NCBI GenBank assembly: GCA_035623615.1
Contig: DASPTB010000181.1
Span: 1 to 5,910, forward strand
Reading direction: 5' to 3'
Source of the DNA: DASPTB01 sp035623615
GTDB lineage: Bacteria > Actinomycetota > UBA4738
DNA: 5,910 nt
Shown here: in pieces, positions 1 to 5,727 of the stretch
Numbering within the stretch: the first letter of the stretch is position 1
Layout: each line of letters begins with the position of its first letter
Notes under the pieces: model-generated
Told to the model about the DNA's origin: nothing
Database searches by the model: none
Seen by the model: only the letters and a program-made list of their open reading frames with translations
Position numbers and translations under genes: made by a program

Positions 1-1
1 G

Positions 2-151
2 GAGAAGAACATCGGCTACGTCTGGGTTCCCATCGAGCTCGCGACGCCCGGCAACGAGATCGAGATCCTCTGGCAGGGCGGCGAGAAGACGAAGGGGCAG
101 ACCGCCGACATCCCGTTCCTCGACCCGACGAAGAAGGTCCCGGCCGCATAG
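2..151 (+). CDS. GcvT-like aminomethyltransferase family protein, C-terminal end (5' truncated)
   Basis: The frame is open from the window edge and ends at TAG 149-151, giving the last 49 residues. The visible protein begins EKNIGYVWVPIELATPG and ends TADIPFLDPTKKVPAA. A GY-x-W-V-P block, a P-G turn, a short beta segment and then a PF-x-DP-x-KK tail is the usual end of the C-terminal beta-barrel domain of the glycine-cleavage T-protein superfamily. That superfamily uses tetrahydrofolate to accept one-carbon units from aminomethyl or methyl donors. The folate-binding N-terminal part lies outside the window, so true GcvT cannot be separated from paralogues such as O-demethylase-like or dimethylglycine-type enzymes. 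The tail looks slightly more like the paralogues, so no symbol is given. It converges on the DUF4012 gene and is not part of the division operon. Confidence 0.72.
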   Translation, partial: EKNIGYVWVPIELATPGNEIEILWQGGEKTKGQTADIPFLDPTKKVPAA

Positions 152-177
152 GCCGTCATTGGCGCAGGCCTCGTCGG

Positions 178-191
178 CGCCCGCCGGGGCG
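178..191. terminator. Short GC hairpin in the convergent gap, possible bidirectional terminator
   Basis: CGCCC (178-182) pairs with GGGCG (187-191) around a 4-base GCCG loop, in the 49-base gap between two converging stop codons. There is no T-run on either side, as is common in high-GC actinobacteria. The stem is only 5 bp, so this rests mainly on position. Confidence 0.3.
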
Positions 192-200
192 GACACCGTT

Positions 201-2447
201 TCAGTACACGATCTGGATGGCGAGGTCCTTCGTCAGGTTCGTGTGCAGCGTGACCGTGCTGCCCGACACCGTCATGCCCTTGGTCGCCGAGATCACGTGC
301 GCTCCCTCGGGCAGCGTGATGGTCAGGTCCACGATCGGGGTTCGGTACAGCGGCTGGTGCGGGATCACGAGCCGGTAGACGTGTCCGCCCGAGGTCGTGT
401 GGACGACGGCCGGCACCGAGTACTTCCACTCGACCGTCTTCGGATGGCCGGGCCACGGCGTCACGGTCTGCGTGAACACGCGGAACGAGCGCTCGACGTG
501 CTCCTGCGGCGCGGTCGGATGAAGGTAGTTGAAGAAGAGCGGCGGTGACACGAACGACTCGTCGAACGCGCCGGACGGCGTCACGCTCCGCAGCACGGCG
601 CGCTCGGGAACGTACAGGTTCAGCATCGTCGCGTTCAGTCCGTACGGGCGCACGTGGGACACGATGCGCGGCGGCTGGCCCTTCGGGATCTCGTCGCTCA
701 TCGTCACCTTGACGTCCGAGGCCGCGTTGCCCGACGGGCTCAGCGTGACGTGGTAGTTGATCGTCTCCTGGGTCCAGAAGTCCTGCTTCCCTCGGATCCG
801 CTTGTCGTAGACCACCGCGACCGCGTCGCCCGTTCCGGGGTCGATGCTCCCGTCCCATCCGAGGCTCTTCACCAGTGTCTGCAGCTGCGGGTCGGCGAGC
901 CAGACCTGGACGTGGCGCGCCGCGACCGCGCTCGCGAGGCCGTTCGCCATGTGCACGAAGTTCTTGGGATGCTCCAGTACCTTGAAGGCGCTCCTGATGA
1001 GCTCGTGCGGCAGCGCGATCTGCTGCTTCTTGGACAGCAGGTATTGGTCGTGCTCGGTCACCTGCACGAGATTCGTCGCGTCGATCGGCTTGGGGTAGGC
1101 CGGGACGTCCAGCGGTCCCTGGCCCTTGAGCGCCGCTGCGATCGCAAAGGGGTCGATCGCGATGGCGCCGTCGATGTGGTCACCGGTCGCCGCCGCGGCC
1201 ATCTTGGTCCAGCTGTGCCCGACGATCGGGAAGTCTGCGGTGTAGTTGACGCCGTTGTTGATCCGGGCGGCGTTCCGGCTCTGGTCCAGGTACCACTGGA
1301 CACCGGACGGATACCAGAGATGGAACCCGAAGCGCTTGTTGTCGATGTCCTTGATGCCGCCGCCCTTGAGGATGTCGAACCTGCCCTGGTCGAACCGCAC
1401 GACGGCGTACCCGAGCACCGCTCCCCCGGTCCCCCGCTGGTCCGCGTTGTTCTGGATGGCGATGAAATACGTCCTGGGACCGTCGGCGCCGAGGAACTCC
1501 GGCAGGAGCTTGCTCCCCAGGATCGCCGTGTGCAGCAACGTGATCGCCTGTCCGGAGTCCTTCAGTGCCCTCACCTTGAGCTTCTCGACCTTGTGGAACA
1601 TCTTCACGTTCGGGATCTGCCGAATGGCCGTCTGCGTGGCGCGCAGGTCGGTCACGAGCTGCTGCAGCTTGGCGGGGAGGTTCGTCAGGAGCGCGACGTC
1701 CACCGCCCCGTCCTTGTAGACGGCGAAGGAGCCGCTCTTCCCGCCGCCGCCCGGGCCGATCAGCTGCTTCGAAAGGTCACCGAGGTCGGTGGCGACTCGT
1801 GCCTCCGCGCCCGCCGCGACCGAGGCGTCCCGCAGGGCGCGCATCGGCTCGCGGAGTCCGGGGAGGCCCCACGACAGGCGGAACAACGGGTCGGCGTGCT
1901 CCACCCGGCCCTGCGCGTCGCGCGCCTTGGCGGCGGCGGCGTAGAACTGGCCTGCGGTCGGCAGCTTGCCTTGGTCGACCCCGGCTTTCGCTTCCTGCAG
2001 CACGCCGATCGACGCCTTGATGTCGTGGTAGATGCGCAAACTCTGATAGGCGACGTCCGCAGCCGTGACGATCGCAAGCAGCACCAGCGCCACGACTCCG
2101 GTGAGGATCCAGGTCCGGACGGGGTGGCGGACCAGTGCGGCTCGGTAGCCGACCCACGGGTTGAGCCGACGACGCCGCTTCGCATGCTCCGCGGGCACGG
2201 CGAGGTCGTCGGCCACTGCCGGTCCGGCGTCGTCCCCCGCGCCAGCCTCGGAGGCCGGCCGCGCAGGCTCCGGTTCCGTCTCGGGCTCGGGAACGACGAC
2301 GACCGTCTCGCCGTCGCCGTCCACGACGGGATCCTCCAGGTCGATGCTGCTCGCGGGTTGGCCGTCAGCGATCGCAGGTGGGTCGTCGGGGGAAGGTCCG
2401 CCGTCGGCGGAACCCGTGGCGTGCTGCGGCCCTCGAGGGGTCGTCAC
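201..2447 (-). CDS. DUF4012 domain-containing single-pass membrane protein
   Basis: This 748-residue protein starts at GTG 2447 and stops at TGA. Residues 1-89 are acidic and rich in Pro, Glu and Asp, with no predicted fold. They are followed by KRRRR (90-94) and a membrane segment at about 112-132, so the N-terminus should be cytoplasmic and the rest extracytoplasmic. After a helical stretch (about 140-310) comes the DUF4012 core: GPRTYFIAIQNNADQRGTGG (323-342), then an IDGAIAIDPFAIAAAL block (425-440) and G-P-L-D-V-P. The C-terminal 200 residues look beta-rich. DUF4012 proteins are frequent in Actinomycetota and often lie near surface-polysaccharide or envelope genes; I know of no proven biochemical function. 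No catalytic motif is visible. The gene follows divIVA after 93 bases that hold a hairpin and a -10-like box, so it may be its own transcription unit. The next in-frame ATG is at residue 202, inside conserved-looking sequence, so the GTG start is favoured. Shine-Dalgarno support is weak (CAGGG 3 bases upstream). Confidence 0.85.
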   Translation of the reverse strand: MTTPRGPQHATGSADGGPSPDDPPAIADGQPASSIDLEDPVVDGDGETVVVVPEPETEPEPARPASEAGAGDDAGPAVADDLAVPAEHAKRRRRLNPWVGYRAALVRHPVRTWILTGVVALVLLAIVTAADVAYQSLRIYHDIKASIGVLQEAKAGVDQGKLPTAGQFYAAAAKARDAQGRVEHADPLFRLSWGLPGLREPMRALRDASVAAGAEARVATDLGDLSKQLIGPGGGGKSGSFAVYKDGAVDVALLTNLPAKLQQLVTDLRATQTAIRQIPNVKMFHKVEKLKVRALKDSGQAITLLHTAILGSKLLPEFLGADGPRTYFIAIQNNADQRGTGGAVLGYAVVRFDQGRFDILKGGGIKDIDNKRFGFHLWYPSGVQWYLDQSRNAARINNGVNYTADFPIVGHSWTKMAAAATGDHIDGAIAIDPFAIAAALKGQGPLDVPAYPKPIDATNLVQVTEHDQYLLSKKQQIALPHELIRSAFKVLEHPKNFVHMANGLASAVAARHVQVWLADPQLQTLVKSLGWDGSIDPGTGDAVAVVYDKRIRGKQDFWTQETINYHVTLSPSGNAASDVKVTMSDEIPKGQPPRIVSHVRPYGLNATMLNLYVPERAVLRSVTPSGAFDESFVSPPLFFNYLHPTAPQEHVERSFRVFTQTVTPWPGHPKTVEWKYSVPAVVHTTSGGHVYRLVIPHQPLYRTPIVDLTITLPEGAHVISATKGMTVSGSTVTLHTNLTKDLAIQIVY

Positions 2448-2455
2448 GGGCCCTG

Positions 2456-2472
2456 AGTATATCGGCCGACAT
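2456..2472 (-). promoter_or_regulatory. Possible -10 element with overlapping palindrome upstream of the DUF4012 gene
   Basis: On the minus strand TATACT (2461-2456, 5 of 6 matches to TATAAT) lies 8 bases before the GTG start at 2447. The usual 6-8 base distance to the start point would place transcription at or next to the GTG, giving a leaderless mRNA, a common arrangement in actinobacteria. No good -35 box is present (CACCTC at the expected place). An imperfect 14-base palindrome, AT-x-TCGGCCGA-x-AT (2459-2472, 6 of 7 pairs), overlaps the upstream half of the -10 and could be an operator. The AT-rich box stands out in this GC-rich region, but it could be chance. Confidence 0.38.
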
Positions 2473-2474
2473 CA

Positions 2475-2493
2475 GCCGAGGTGCCGCCTCGGC
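2475..2493 (-). terminator. Terminator-like hairpin downstream of divIVA
   Basis: GCCGAGG (2475-2481) and CCTCGGC (2487-2493) form a perfect 7-bp GC-rich stem with a 5-base loop, 48 bases beyond the divIVA stop codon and before the next gene. There is no T-tract after it on the minus strand, so intrinsic termination of the E. coli type is not assured. Its position suggests the end of the divIVA transcript or an attenuator before the DUF4012 gene. Confidence 0.42.
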
Positions 2494-2540
2494 GGGTGTC
2501 GCGAGATCTCAACGCCCGGCGCATTCGCGCAGGTGGAGCC

Positions 2541-3179
2541 TCAGTCCTCTCCCCAGAAGAGCTCGCGAATCGTCTGCTCGTCGGGACTCTCCTGCGGGGA
2601 CGACGCCTCCACGCCGGCCATCGCGGGCTCGGGAACGCCCTGCTGCAGCGGCATCGCGACCTCGGTGGCCACGCTCGCAACCGCCACCGCACCCTCCCCG
2701 ACCGCAACGGTCGCGGGTTCGGGAGCGGGGGCCGCACTCGGCGGCGGCACGGGTGCCTGAAGCGGGACCGCGGTCGGAGCCGGCGCGACCGCCCTCGCCC
2801 GGCCGATGTCCTGCTTCACCGCTTCCGCATGGCTCTGGATGAGGGTCGCGAGGTTCTTCAGGAACTCCCGCTCACGACCGACGAACTCGCTCGTGATCTC
2901 CTGCCCGGCCCCGTCGGTCGCCATGGCCGGAGCCACGGCGGGGGCCGCGCCGCCGGCGGCAAGCGCAGCGCGAAGCCGCTGGTTCTCGGCATACAGGCGG
3001 GCGAAGTCCTCGGTGATCCGGTCGAGGAACTCGTCGACCTCCCGCTCGTTATAGCCGCGGAGGCCGGCTTGCGTCTTGAACACCTTCTCCTGAATGTCCC
3101 TTGGTGTCAGGGGCGTTCCCGTCGCTCCCTCCGAGCTCGCCGGCGCCGGGGCGGCCACCTCTTCCTTCTTCTTGCGCAT
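2541..3179 (-). CDS. divIVA: DivIVA-family polar/septal coiled-coil protein
   Basis: This 212-residue protein starts at ATG 3179, preceded by the G/A-rich ribosome site GGGGAAGGGGAAG. After a Lys/Glu and then Ala/Pro-rich lead (1-22) comes the N-terminal DivIVA lipid-binding domain (about 23-72): LTPRDIQEKVF, then RGYNEREVDEFLDRITEDF and YAENQRLR, which is close to the family consensus. An Ala-rich linker leads to a second helical, probably coiled-coil segment (93-127, with EREFLKNLATLIQSHAEAVKQ). Residues 130-200 are Ala/Pro/Val-rich and probably disordered. The end, TIRELFWGED, is compact and different in character. DivIVA proteins bind curved membrane at poles and septa and recruit wall-synthesis machinery; the actinobacterial form (Wag31) directs polar growth. 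The place after sepF and yggT is the classic one. The coiled coil is shorter than in Wag31 or Streptomyces DivIVA, so it could be a DivIVA-domain paralogue. Confidence 0.9.
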   Translation of the reverse strand: MRKKKEEVAAPAPASSEGATGTPLTPRDIQEKVFKTQAGLRGYNEREVDEFLDRITEDFARLYAENQRLRAALAAGGAAPAVAPAMATDGAGQEITSEFVGREREFLKNLATLIQSHAEAVKQDIGRARAVAPAPTAVPLQAPVPPPSAAPAPEPATVAVGEGAVAVASVATEVAMPLQQGVPEPAMAGVEASSPQESPDEQTIRELFWGED

Positions 3180-3217
3180 GCGAACTTCCCCTTCCCCGCT
3201 TCCCGAATGTCCCGTCT

Positions 3218-3246
3218 TCTATACCTGTTTGTCAGCCGGATCACAA
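3218..3246 (-). promoter_or_regulatory. Predicted sigma70-type promoter of divIVA
   Basis: On the minus strand, TTGTGA (3246-3241) and TATAGA (3223-3218) are separated by exactly 17 bases. Each matches 4 of 6 consensus positions, with the strong TTG and TATA halves intact. Transcription would start near 3211 and give a leader of about 32 bases with the purine-rich ribosome site before ATG 3179. A 6-bp inverted repeat (3236-3251) overlaps the -35 box. This would let divIVA be transcribed independently of the upstream division genes. Confidence 0.5.
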
Positions 3247-3251
3247 TCCGG
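3236..3251. repeat. Inverted repeat between yggT and divIVA, overlapping the putative -35
   Basis: CCGGAT (3236-3241) and ATCCGG (3246-3251) are perfectly complementary around a 4-base loop, 18 bases after the yggT stop. A competing 5-bp pairing exists between TCCGG (3247-3251) and CCGGA (3258-3262). It could act as a weak terminator of the yggT transcript, as an operator for the divIVA promoter, or be chance in GC-rich DNA. Confidence 0.35.
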
Positions 3252-3268
3252 ACCCGGCCGGACCGCCC

Positions 3269-3526
3269 TCAACGGCAGACCGCCGCCTGCAGGACGAAGA
3301 TCACGATGAACACCAGGATCGGCGACAAGTCGAGGCCCATCGAGCCGGCCCGAATGGGAGGCAGCAGGCCACGAACCGGGCGCAGCACCGGCTCGGTCAG
3401 GTCGTAGATCAGGTTGTAGCCGGTGCGAAGCGGGCCGGAGCCCGGCGGGGGGAACCAGGAGAGCAGGATCCGAATGAACAGGATCAGCCAGTACAGCGCG
3501 AGGAGGTCGCAGAAGATCCGTCTCAT
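3269..3526 (-). CDS. yggT: YggT family small membrane protein
   Basis: This 85-residue protein has two hydrophobic segments, about 8-26 (LLALYWLILFIRILLSWF) and about 66-84 (LDLSPILVFIVIFVLQAAV). The loop between them carries the family's Y-x-L-T-EP-x-L-x-P-x-R signature, here NLIYDLTEPVLRPVRGLLPP (38-57), followed by G-x-D-x-SP-I. The length is normal for the single-repeat Gram-positive form (YlmG); the E. coli form has two repeats. The biochemical role is not settled: bacterial and plastid relatives have been linked to division, nucleoid distribution and membrane protein assembly. Start ATG 3526 has GGGG 5 bases upstream; a second ATG at 3531 is out of frame. It lies 72 bases after sepF and 89 bases before divIVA, the usual neighbourhood. 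Confidence 0.92.
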   Translation of the reverse strand: MRRIFCDLLALYWLILFIRILLSWFPPPGSGPLRTGYNLIYDLTEPVLRPVRGLLPPIRAGSMGLDLSPILVFIVIFVLQAAVCR

Positions 3527-3550
3527 CGCATCCCCGGTCCGCCGGTTTGC

Positions 3551-3585
3551 CTCGCGCAGGCACCGATGCCCCGCGCTCGCGCGAG
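3551..3585. repeat. Nested inverted repeat in the sepF-yggT gap
   Basis: CTCGCGC (3551-3557) pairs with GCGCGAG (3579-3585), and inside it GGCA (3559-3562) pairs with TGCC (3567-3570). A second small hairpin, GGCG/CGCC (3588-3591 with 3596-3599), touches the sepF stop codon. In RNA this could be an attenuator or processing site that sets yggT expression relative to sepF. No T-tract is present and function is unproven. Confidence 0.35.
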
Positions 3586-3598
3586 ACGGCGGGTTCGC

Positions 3599-4078
3599 CT
3601 AGAACTGGTTATAGAACCCACCCTCGACGATCTTCTCCCGCTCCTCTGCGGAGACCTCCATGTCGGCGGGCGTCAGGAGGTAGACGCGCTCGGCGACGCG
3701 CTCGATCTTCCCGTCGAGCCCGAAGACCAGTCCGGAGGCGAAGTCCACGAGTCGGCGAGCGATCGCGTCGTCGGCCCCCTGCAGGTTCATGATCACCGGG
3801 ATGCCGTCGCGGAATCGCTCGCCGAAGTCCCTGGCCTCGTTGAACCGCTTGGGCTCGGCGCGGTGGATGGCCGCGAGCGGAGGCTTGGTCGGCATGGTCC
3901 GGATGATCGCGTCCGGCGGCTCGACGGTCGCCACCATCTCGGTGCTTCGCGTATAGCGTCGGACGGGGCTCGGCTCGGCGCGGACGACCGGCTGGTCGAT
4001 TCCCTCCTCGAGGTCCTCGAGCTCGTCGTCCTCCACGAGCCCCAGGTACTGCATCGTCTTCTTCCAGACCCCGGGCAT
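3599..4078 (-). CDS. sepF: Cell division protein SepF
   Basis: From ATG 4078 the protein has 159 residues. The start begins MPGVWKKTMQYLGL, an amphipathic helix of the type SepF uses to bind membrane, then an acidic stretch (DDELEDLEE, 17-25) and a flexible linker to about residue 65. The SepF domain (about 69-145) contains PKRFNEARDFGERFRDGIPVIMNLQ (76-100) and VDFASGLVFGLDGKIERVAERVYLLTP (111-137), including the conserved SG-L and G-x-I turns of the dimer. SepF polymerises, tethers FtsZ to the membrane through the FtsZ C-terminal peptide, and is essential where FtsA is absent, as in actinobacteria. The frame stays open upstream to 4123, but AAGGAG (4090-4085) sits 6 bases before ATG 4078, and the extra 15 residues do not resemble the family, so the shorter start is chosen. 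It ends FYNQF. Confidence 0.95.
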   Translation of the reverse strand: MPGVWKKTMQYLGLVEDDELEDLEEGIDQPVVRAEPSPVRRYTRSTEMVATVEPPDAIIRTMPTKPPLAAIHRAEPKRFNEARDFGERFRDGIPVIMNLQGADDAIARRLVDFASGLVFGLDGKIERVAERVYLLTPADMEVSAEEREKIVEGGFYNQF

Positions 4079-4084
4079 GAGCGT

Positions 4085-4090
4085 CTCCTT
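4085..4090 (-). promoter_or_regulatory. Strong ribosome binding site deciding the sepF start
   Basis: AAGGAG on the minus strand with 6-base spacing to ATG 4078. It is the best Shine-Dalgarno match in the window and rules against the longer reading that would start at 4123. It suggests sepF is translated efficiently. Confidence 0.8.
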
Positions 4091-4132
4091 GGGCCCCGCG
4101 TCCCCCCGGCCGCGGCGCGTCACGACCGCATC

Positions 4133-4867
4133 CTACCCGGTACCGGGCGCCGGACGCTCTCCGAACAGGGTGGTTCCGAGCCGGATCATCGTAGCGCCTT
4201 CCTCCACGGCCACCTCGTAGTCGCCCGACATTCCCATCGAAAGCTCCACGAGGCCAGGCCACCGCTCCCGGGATCGGTCCCGAAGGCCCCGCAGCCGCCT
4301 GAAGTAGGGACGGGCCGCCTCGGCGTCGTCTCCCAAGGGCGGCAGGGTCATGAGCCCCACGGGCCGGATCCCGCCGAGCAGATGAAGTCGCTCGAGGAAC
4401 GGCTCCAGCTCTTCTGGCTCCGCACCTTGGCGCCGGCCCGTGAAGTCGACCTGGGCAAGCACGTCGACCACGCGCCCCCCGCTCGCCGCTCGCTTCCCGA
4501 GGAGCTCGACGGCCTCCCCCGGCTCCCCCGAGTGCACCACGTCCGCGATGTCGGCAACGTGCCGGACGGTCCCCCGCTGGAGCTTGCCCAGGAAGTGCCA
4601 TCGAACTCCCGGAACGGCCGCCGCCTTGTCGCGGAGCTCGTGCGCGTAGTTCTCTCCGAAGTCCCGTTGGCCGGCGGCAGCGGCCGCGCGGATCAGCTCC
4701 ACCGCCATCGTCTTGGAGACGGCCACCAACAGGACGCCGGCAGGTTCCCTGTCGGAACGGCGGCACGCTTCATCGATCCGCCCGCGGACGGCGGCCAGTC
4801 GGTCGGCGACGGCGTCGGGCGCCACCGGGGCAGCGTGGTCGTGGTCGTGGTCGTGCGCGTCGGCCAC
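4133..4867 (-). CDS. yggS: YggS-family PLP-binding homeostasis protein (PLPBP/PROSC family)
   Basis: This 244-residue protein has the alanine-racemase-like barrel fold. Lys52 in VAVSKT is the PLP Schiff-base lysine. Other family blocks are FGENY (70-74), WHFLGKLQR (90-98), LMTLPP, SMGMSGDY (210-217), and RLGTTLFGER (229-238), which helps hold the phosphate. Members carry PLP without known catalysis and buffer free PLP, affecting amino-acid and keto-acid balance. Genes of this family commonly sit in Gram-positive division clusters. Its GTG start lies 4 bases after the pgeF stop with no clear ribosome site, which suggests translational coupling. The N-terminus from this GTG includes HDHDHDH (5-11), encoded by a hexanucleotide repeat and not usual for the family. 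An in-frame GTG at 4825 (Val15) would remove it and give 230 residues, nearer the normal length. Which start is used is undecided. Confidence 0.93.
   Translation of the reverse strand: MADAHDHDHDHAAPVAPDAVADRLAAVRGRIDEACRRSDREPAGVLLVAVSKTMAVELIRAAAAAGQRDFGENYAHELRDKAAAVPGVRWHFLGKLQRGTVRHVADIADVVHSGEPGEAVELLGKRAASGGRVVDVLAQVDFTGRRQGAEPEELEPFLERLHLLGGIRPVGLMTLPPLGDDAEAARPYFRRLRGLRDRSRERWPGLVELSMGMSGDYEVAVEEGATMIRLGTTLFGERPAPGTG
4835..4855. repeat. Hexanucleotide tandem repeat (GTGGTC x3.5) at the yggS 5' end
   Basis: Three perfect GTGGTC units (4835-4852) are followed by a half unit. Read on the minus strand they encode alternating Asp and His at the start of YggS. Such short arrays can gain or lose units by slippage; six-base changes would keep the frame and only change the number of His-Asp pairs. 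Confidence 0.8.
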
Positions 4868-4871
4868 GGTT

Positions 4872-5648
4872 TCAGACCACCCGCATCGCCACGAGACCCT
4901 GCCGGCCCGTGCGCTCGCCGTCGCGTCGATGCGAGAAGAACCGCGCCGGCAGGTCCACCGTGCACTCCTCCGCCCGTTCGGTGTTCCGCACGCCCGCCGC
5001 CTTCAGCGCGCGGGCGATGCTTGCAGGTAGGTCGAGGTGCAGGGCGTCGCCCGCTCGACGCGTGACCGCGCCTCCGTCGATCGCAGCCGACACGCTGAAG
5101 GCCACGTCCTCGCCCACCTCGTAATGGTCGACGCAGATCGCCGGGCCGATCGCGGCGCGGACGTCGGCCGGCTCGGGGAAGTGCTTCAGTGCCTCGCCGA
5201 TCACCCCCGCAGCGATCCCTCGCCATCCGGCGTGGACGACCGCGACACGTCCGGAGCGCGCGTCGGCGAGCGCGACCGGGACACAGTCGGCGGCGAGCAC
5301 GGCGAGGGCGACACCGGCGGTCGTCGTGACGATCGCGTCGGCGTCGCCGAGGGCAGTGGCCGGGTCCTCGAACCCCGCCCCCGCGCGCGCCTTCCCGGCA
5401 CGGACGACGCGCGCGCCGTGCACCTGGCGCACACACGCGAACGCGCCCACGCCCAGGGCGTCGGCGACGCGCCGCCGGTTTCGCGCGACGTCCGCCGGGT
5501 CGTCGCCCGACCGTAGCCCGAGGTTCAAGGAGGCGAACGGATCGGCGCTCACGCCCCCTTCCCGCCCGGTGAACGCCACGAGGAAACCGTCGGACTCCAT
5601 CCTGCGCGACACGACGGTGCGGATACCTTCGAGGGAGCGCGACTGCAT
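4872..5648 (-). CDS. pgeF: PgeF/YfiH (laccase-domain, DUF152) family protein: purine nucleoside phosphorylase / peptidoglycan editing factor
   Basis: From ATG 5648 the protein has 258 residues, a typical length. Numbered from this Met, the zinc ligands of the family are present: His77 in QVHG (75-78), Cys122 in ADCVP (120-124) and His139 in VVHAGWRG (137-144). Other family blocks are FTGREGGVS...PFASLNLG near the start, DADAIVT (102-108), AIGPAICVDHYEVG, and FFSHRRDGERTGRQGLVAMRV at the end. Relatives (YfiH, YlmD, human LACC1/FAMIN) have purine nucleoside phosphorylase and adenosine deaminase activity; E. coli PgeF keeps L-Ser out of the L-Ala position of peptidoglycan. Starts TTG 5657 and GTG 5651 are in frame just upstream. 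GGTAGG (5663-5658) abuts the TTG but is 9 bases from the ATG and 6 from the GTG, so the ATG or GTG is preferred. It is the first gene after ftsZ and overlaps nothing. Confidence 0.93.
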   Translation of the reverse strand: MQSRSLEGIRTVVSRRMESDGFLVAFTGREGGVSADPFASLNLGLRSGDDPADVARNRRRVADALGVGAFACVRQVHGARVVRAGKARAGAGFEDPATALGDADAIVTTTAGVALAVLAADCVPVALADARSGRVAVVHAGWRGIAAGVIGEALKHFPEPADVRAAIGPAICVDHYEVGEDVAFSVSAAIDGGAVTRRAGDALHLDLPASIARALKAAGVRNTERAEECTVDLPARFFSHRRDGERTGRQGLVAMRVV

Positions 5649-5673
5649 CACGGCCAACCTACCGGAACCCGGC

Positions 5674-5724
5674 GGGGGTCCACGGGTAGCAGCAAGGAGC
5701 GCAGCGACGCAGGCGCGGACCCTC
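5674..5724. repeat. Inverted repeat upstream of pgeF
   Basis: GGGGGTCC (5674-5681) pairs with GGACCCTC (5717-5724), 8 pairs including one G-T, around a 35-base loop rich in GC and GCAGC-like steps. It starts 26 bases upstream of the chosen pgeF ATG, so in RNA it would form a leader stem next to the ribosome site. Confidence 0.35.
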
Positions 5725-5727
5725 TGG

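Noticed and set aside
16..858. 280-codon minus-strand frame at the left end
   Set aside because: It overlaps the GcvT-like end and the DUF4012 C-terminus in another frame; composition is Arg/Pro/Ala-rich and no family is seen.
654..2456. 600-codon open frame on the plus strand opposite the DUF4012 gene
   Set aside because: It mirrors the real gene; long antisense frames arise when third positions are G/C. The product is Arg/Val/Asp-rich with no recognisable family, and the opposite strand carries clear DUF4012 motifs.
4079..4123. Longer sepF start adding 15 residues (MTRRGRGDAGPKETL)
   Set aside because: The strong AAGGAG site lies inside it, 6 bases before ATG 4078, and SepF proteins start with the amphipathic helix seen from 4078.
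4130..4135. TAGGAT as a -10 box for sepF, overlapping the yggS stop
   Set aside because: Only 4 of 6 matches and nothing like a -35 at the right distance (AGCGTC), so it was not annotated as a promoter.
3609..4766. 385-codon minus-strand frame spanning sepF and yggS
   Set aside because: It is a shifted frame of two genuine genes with strong family motifs; the product is Arg/Gly/Ala-rich with no domain.
3101..5065. 654-codon open frame on the plus strand across yggT, sepF and yggS
   Set aside because: It runs antisense to several well-recognised genes and their gaps, with Arg/Pro/His-rich low-complexity product. It is a composition artefact.
5649..5657. TTG start for pgeF at 5657
   Set aside because: The ribosome site GGTAGG directly abuts the TTG, leaving no spacing; ATG 5648 or GTG 5651 are better placed. 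The change is at most three residues.
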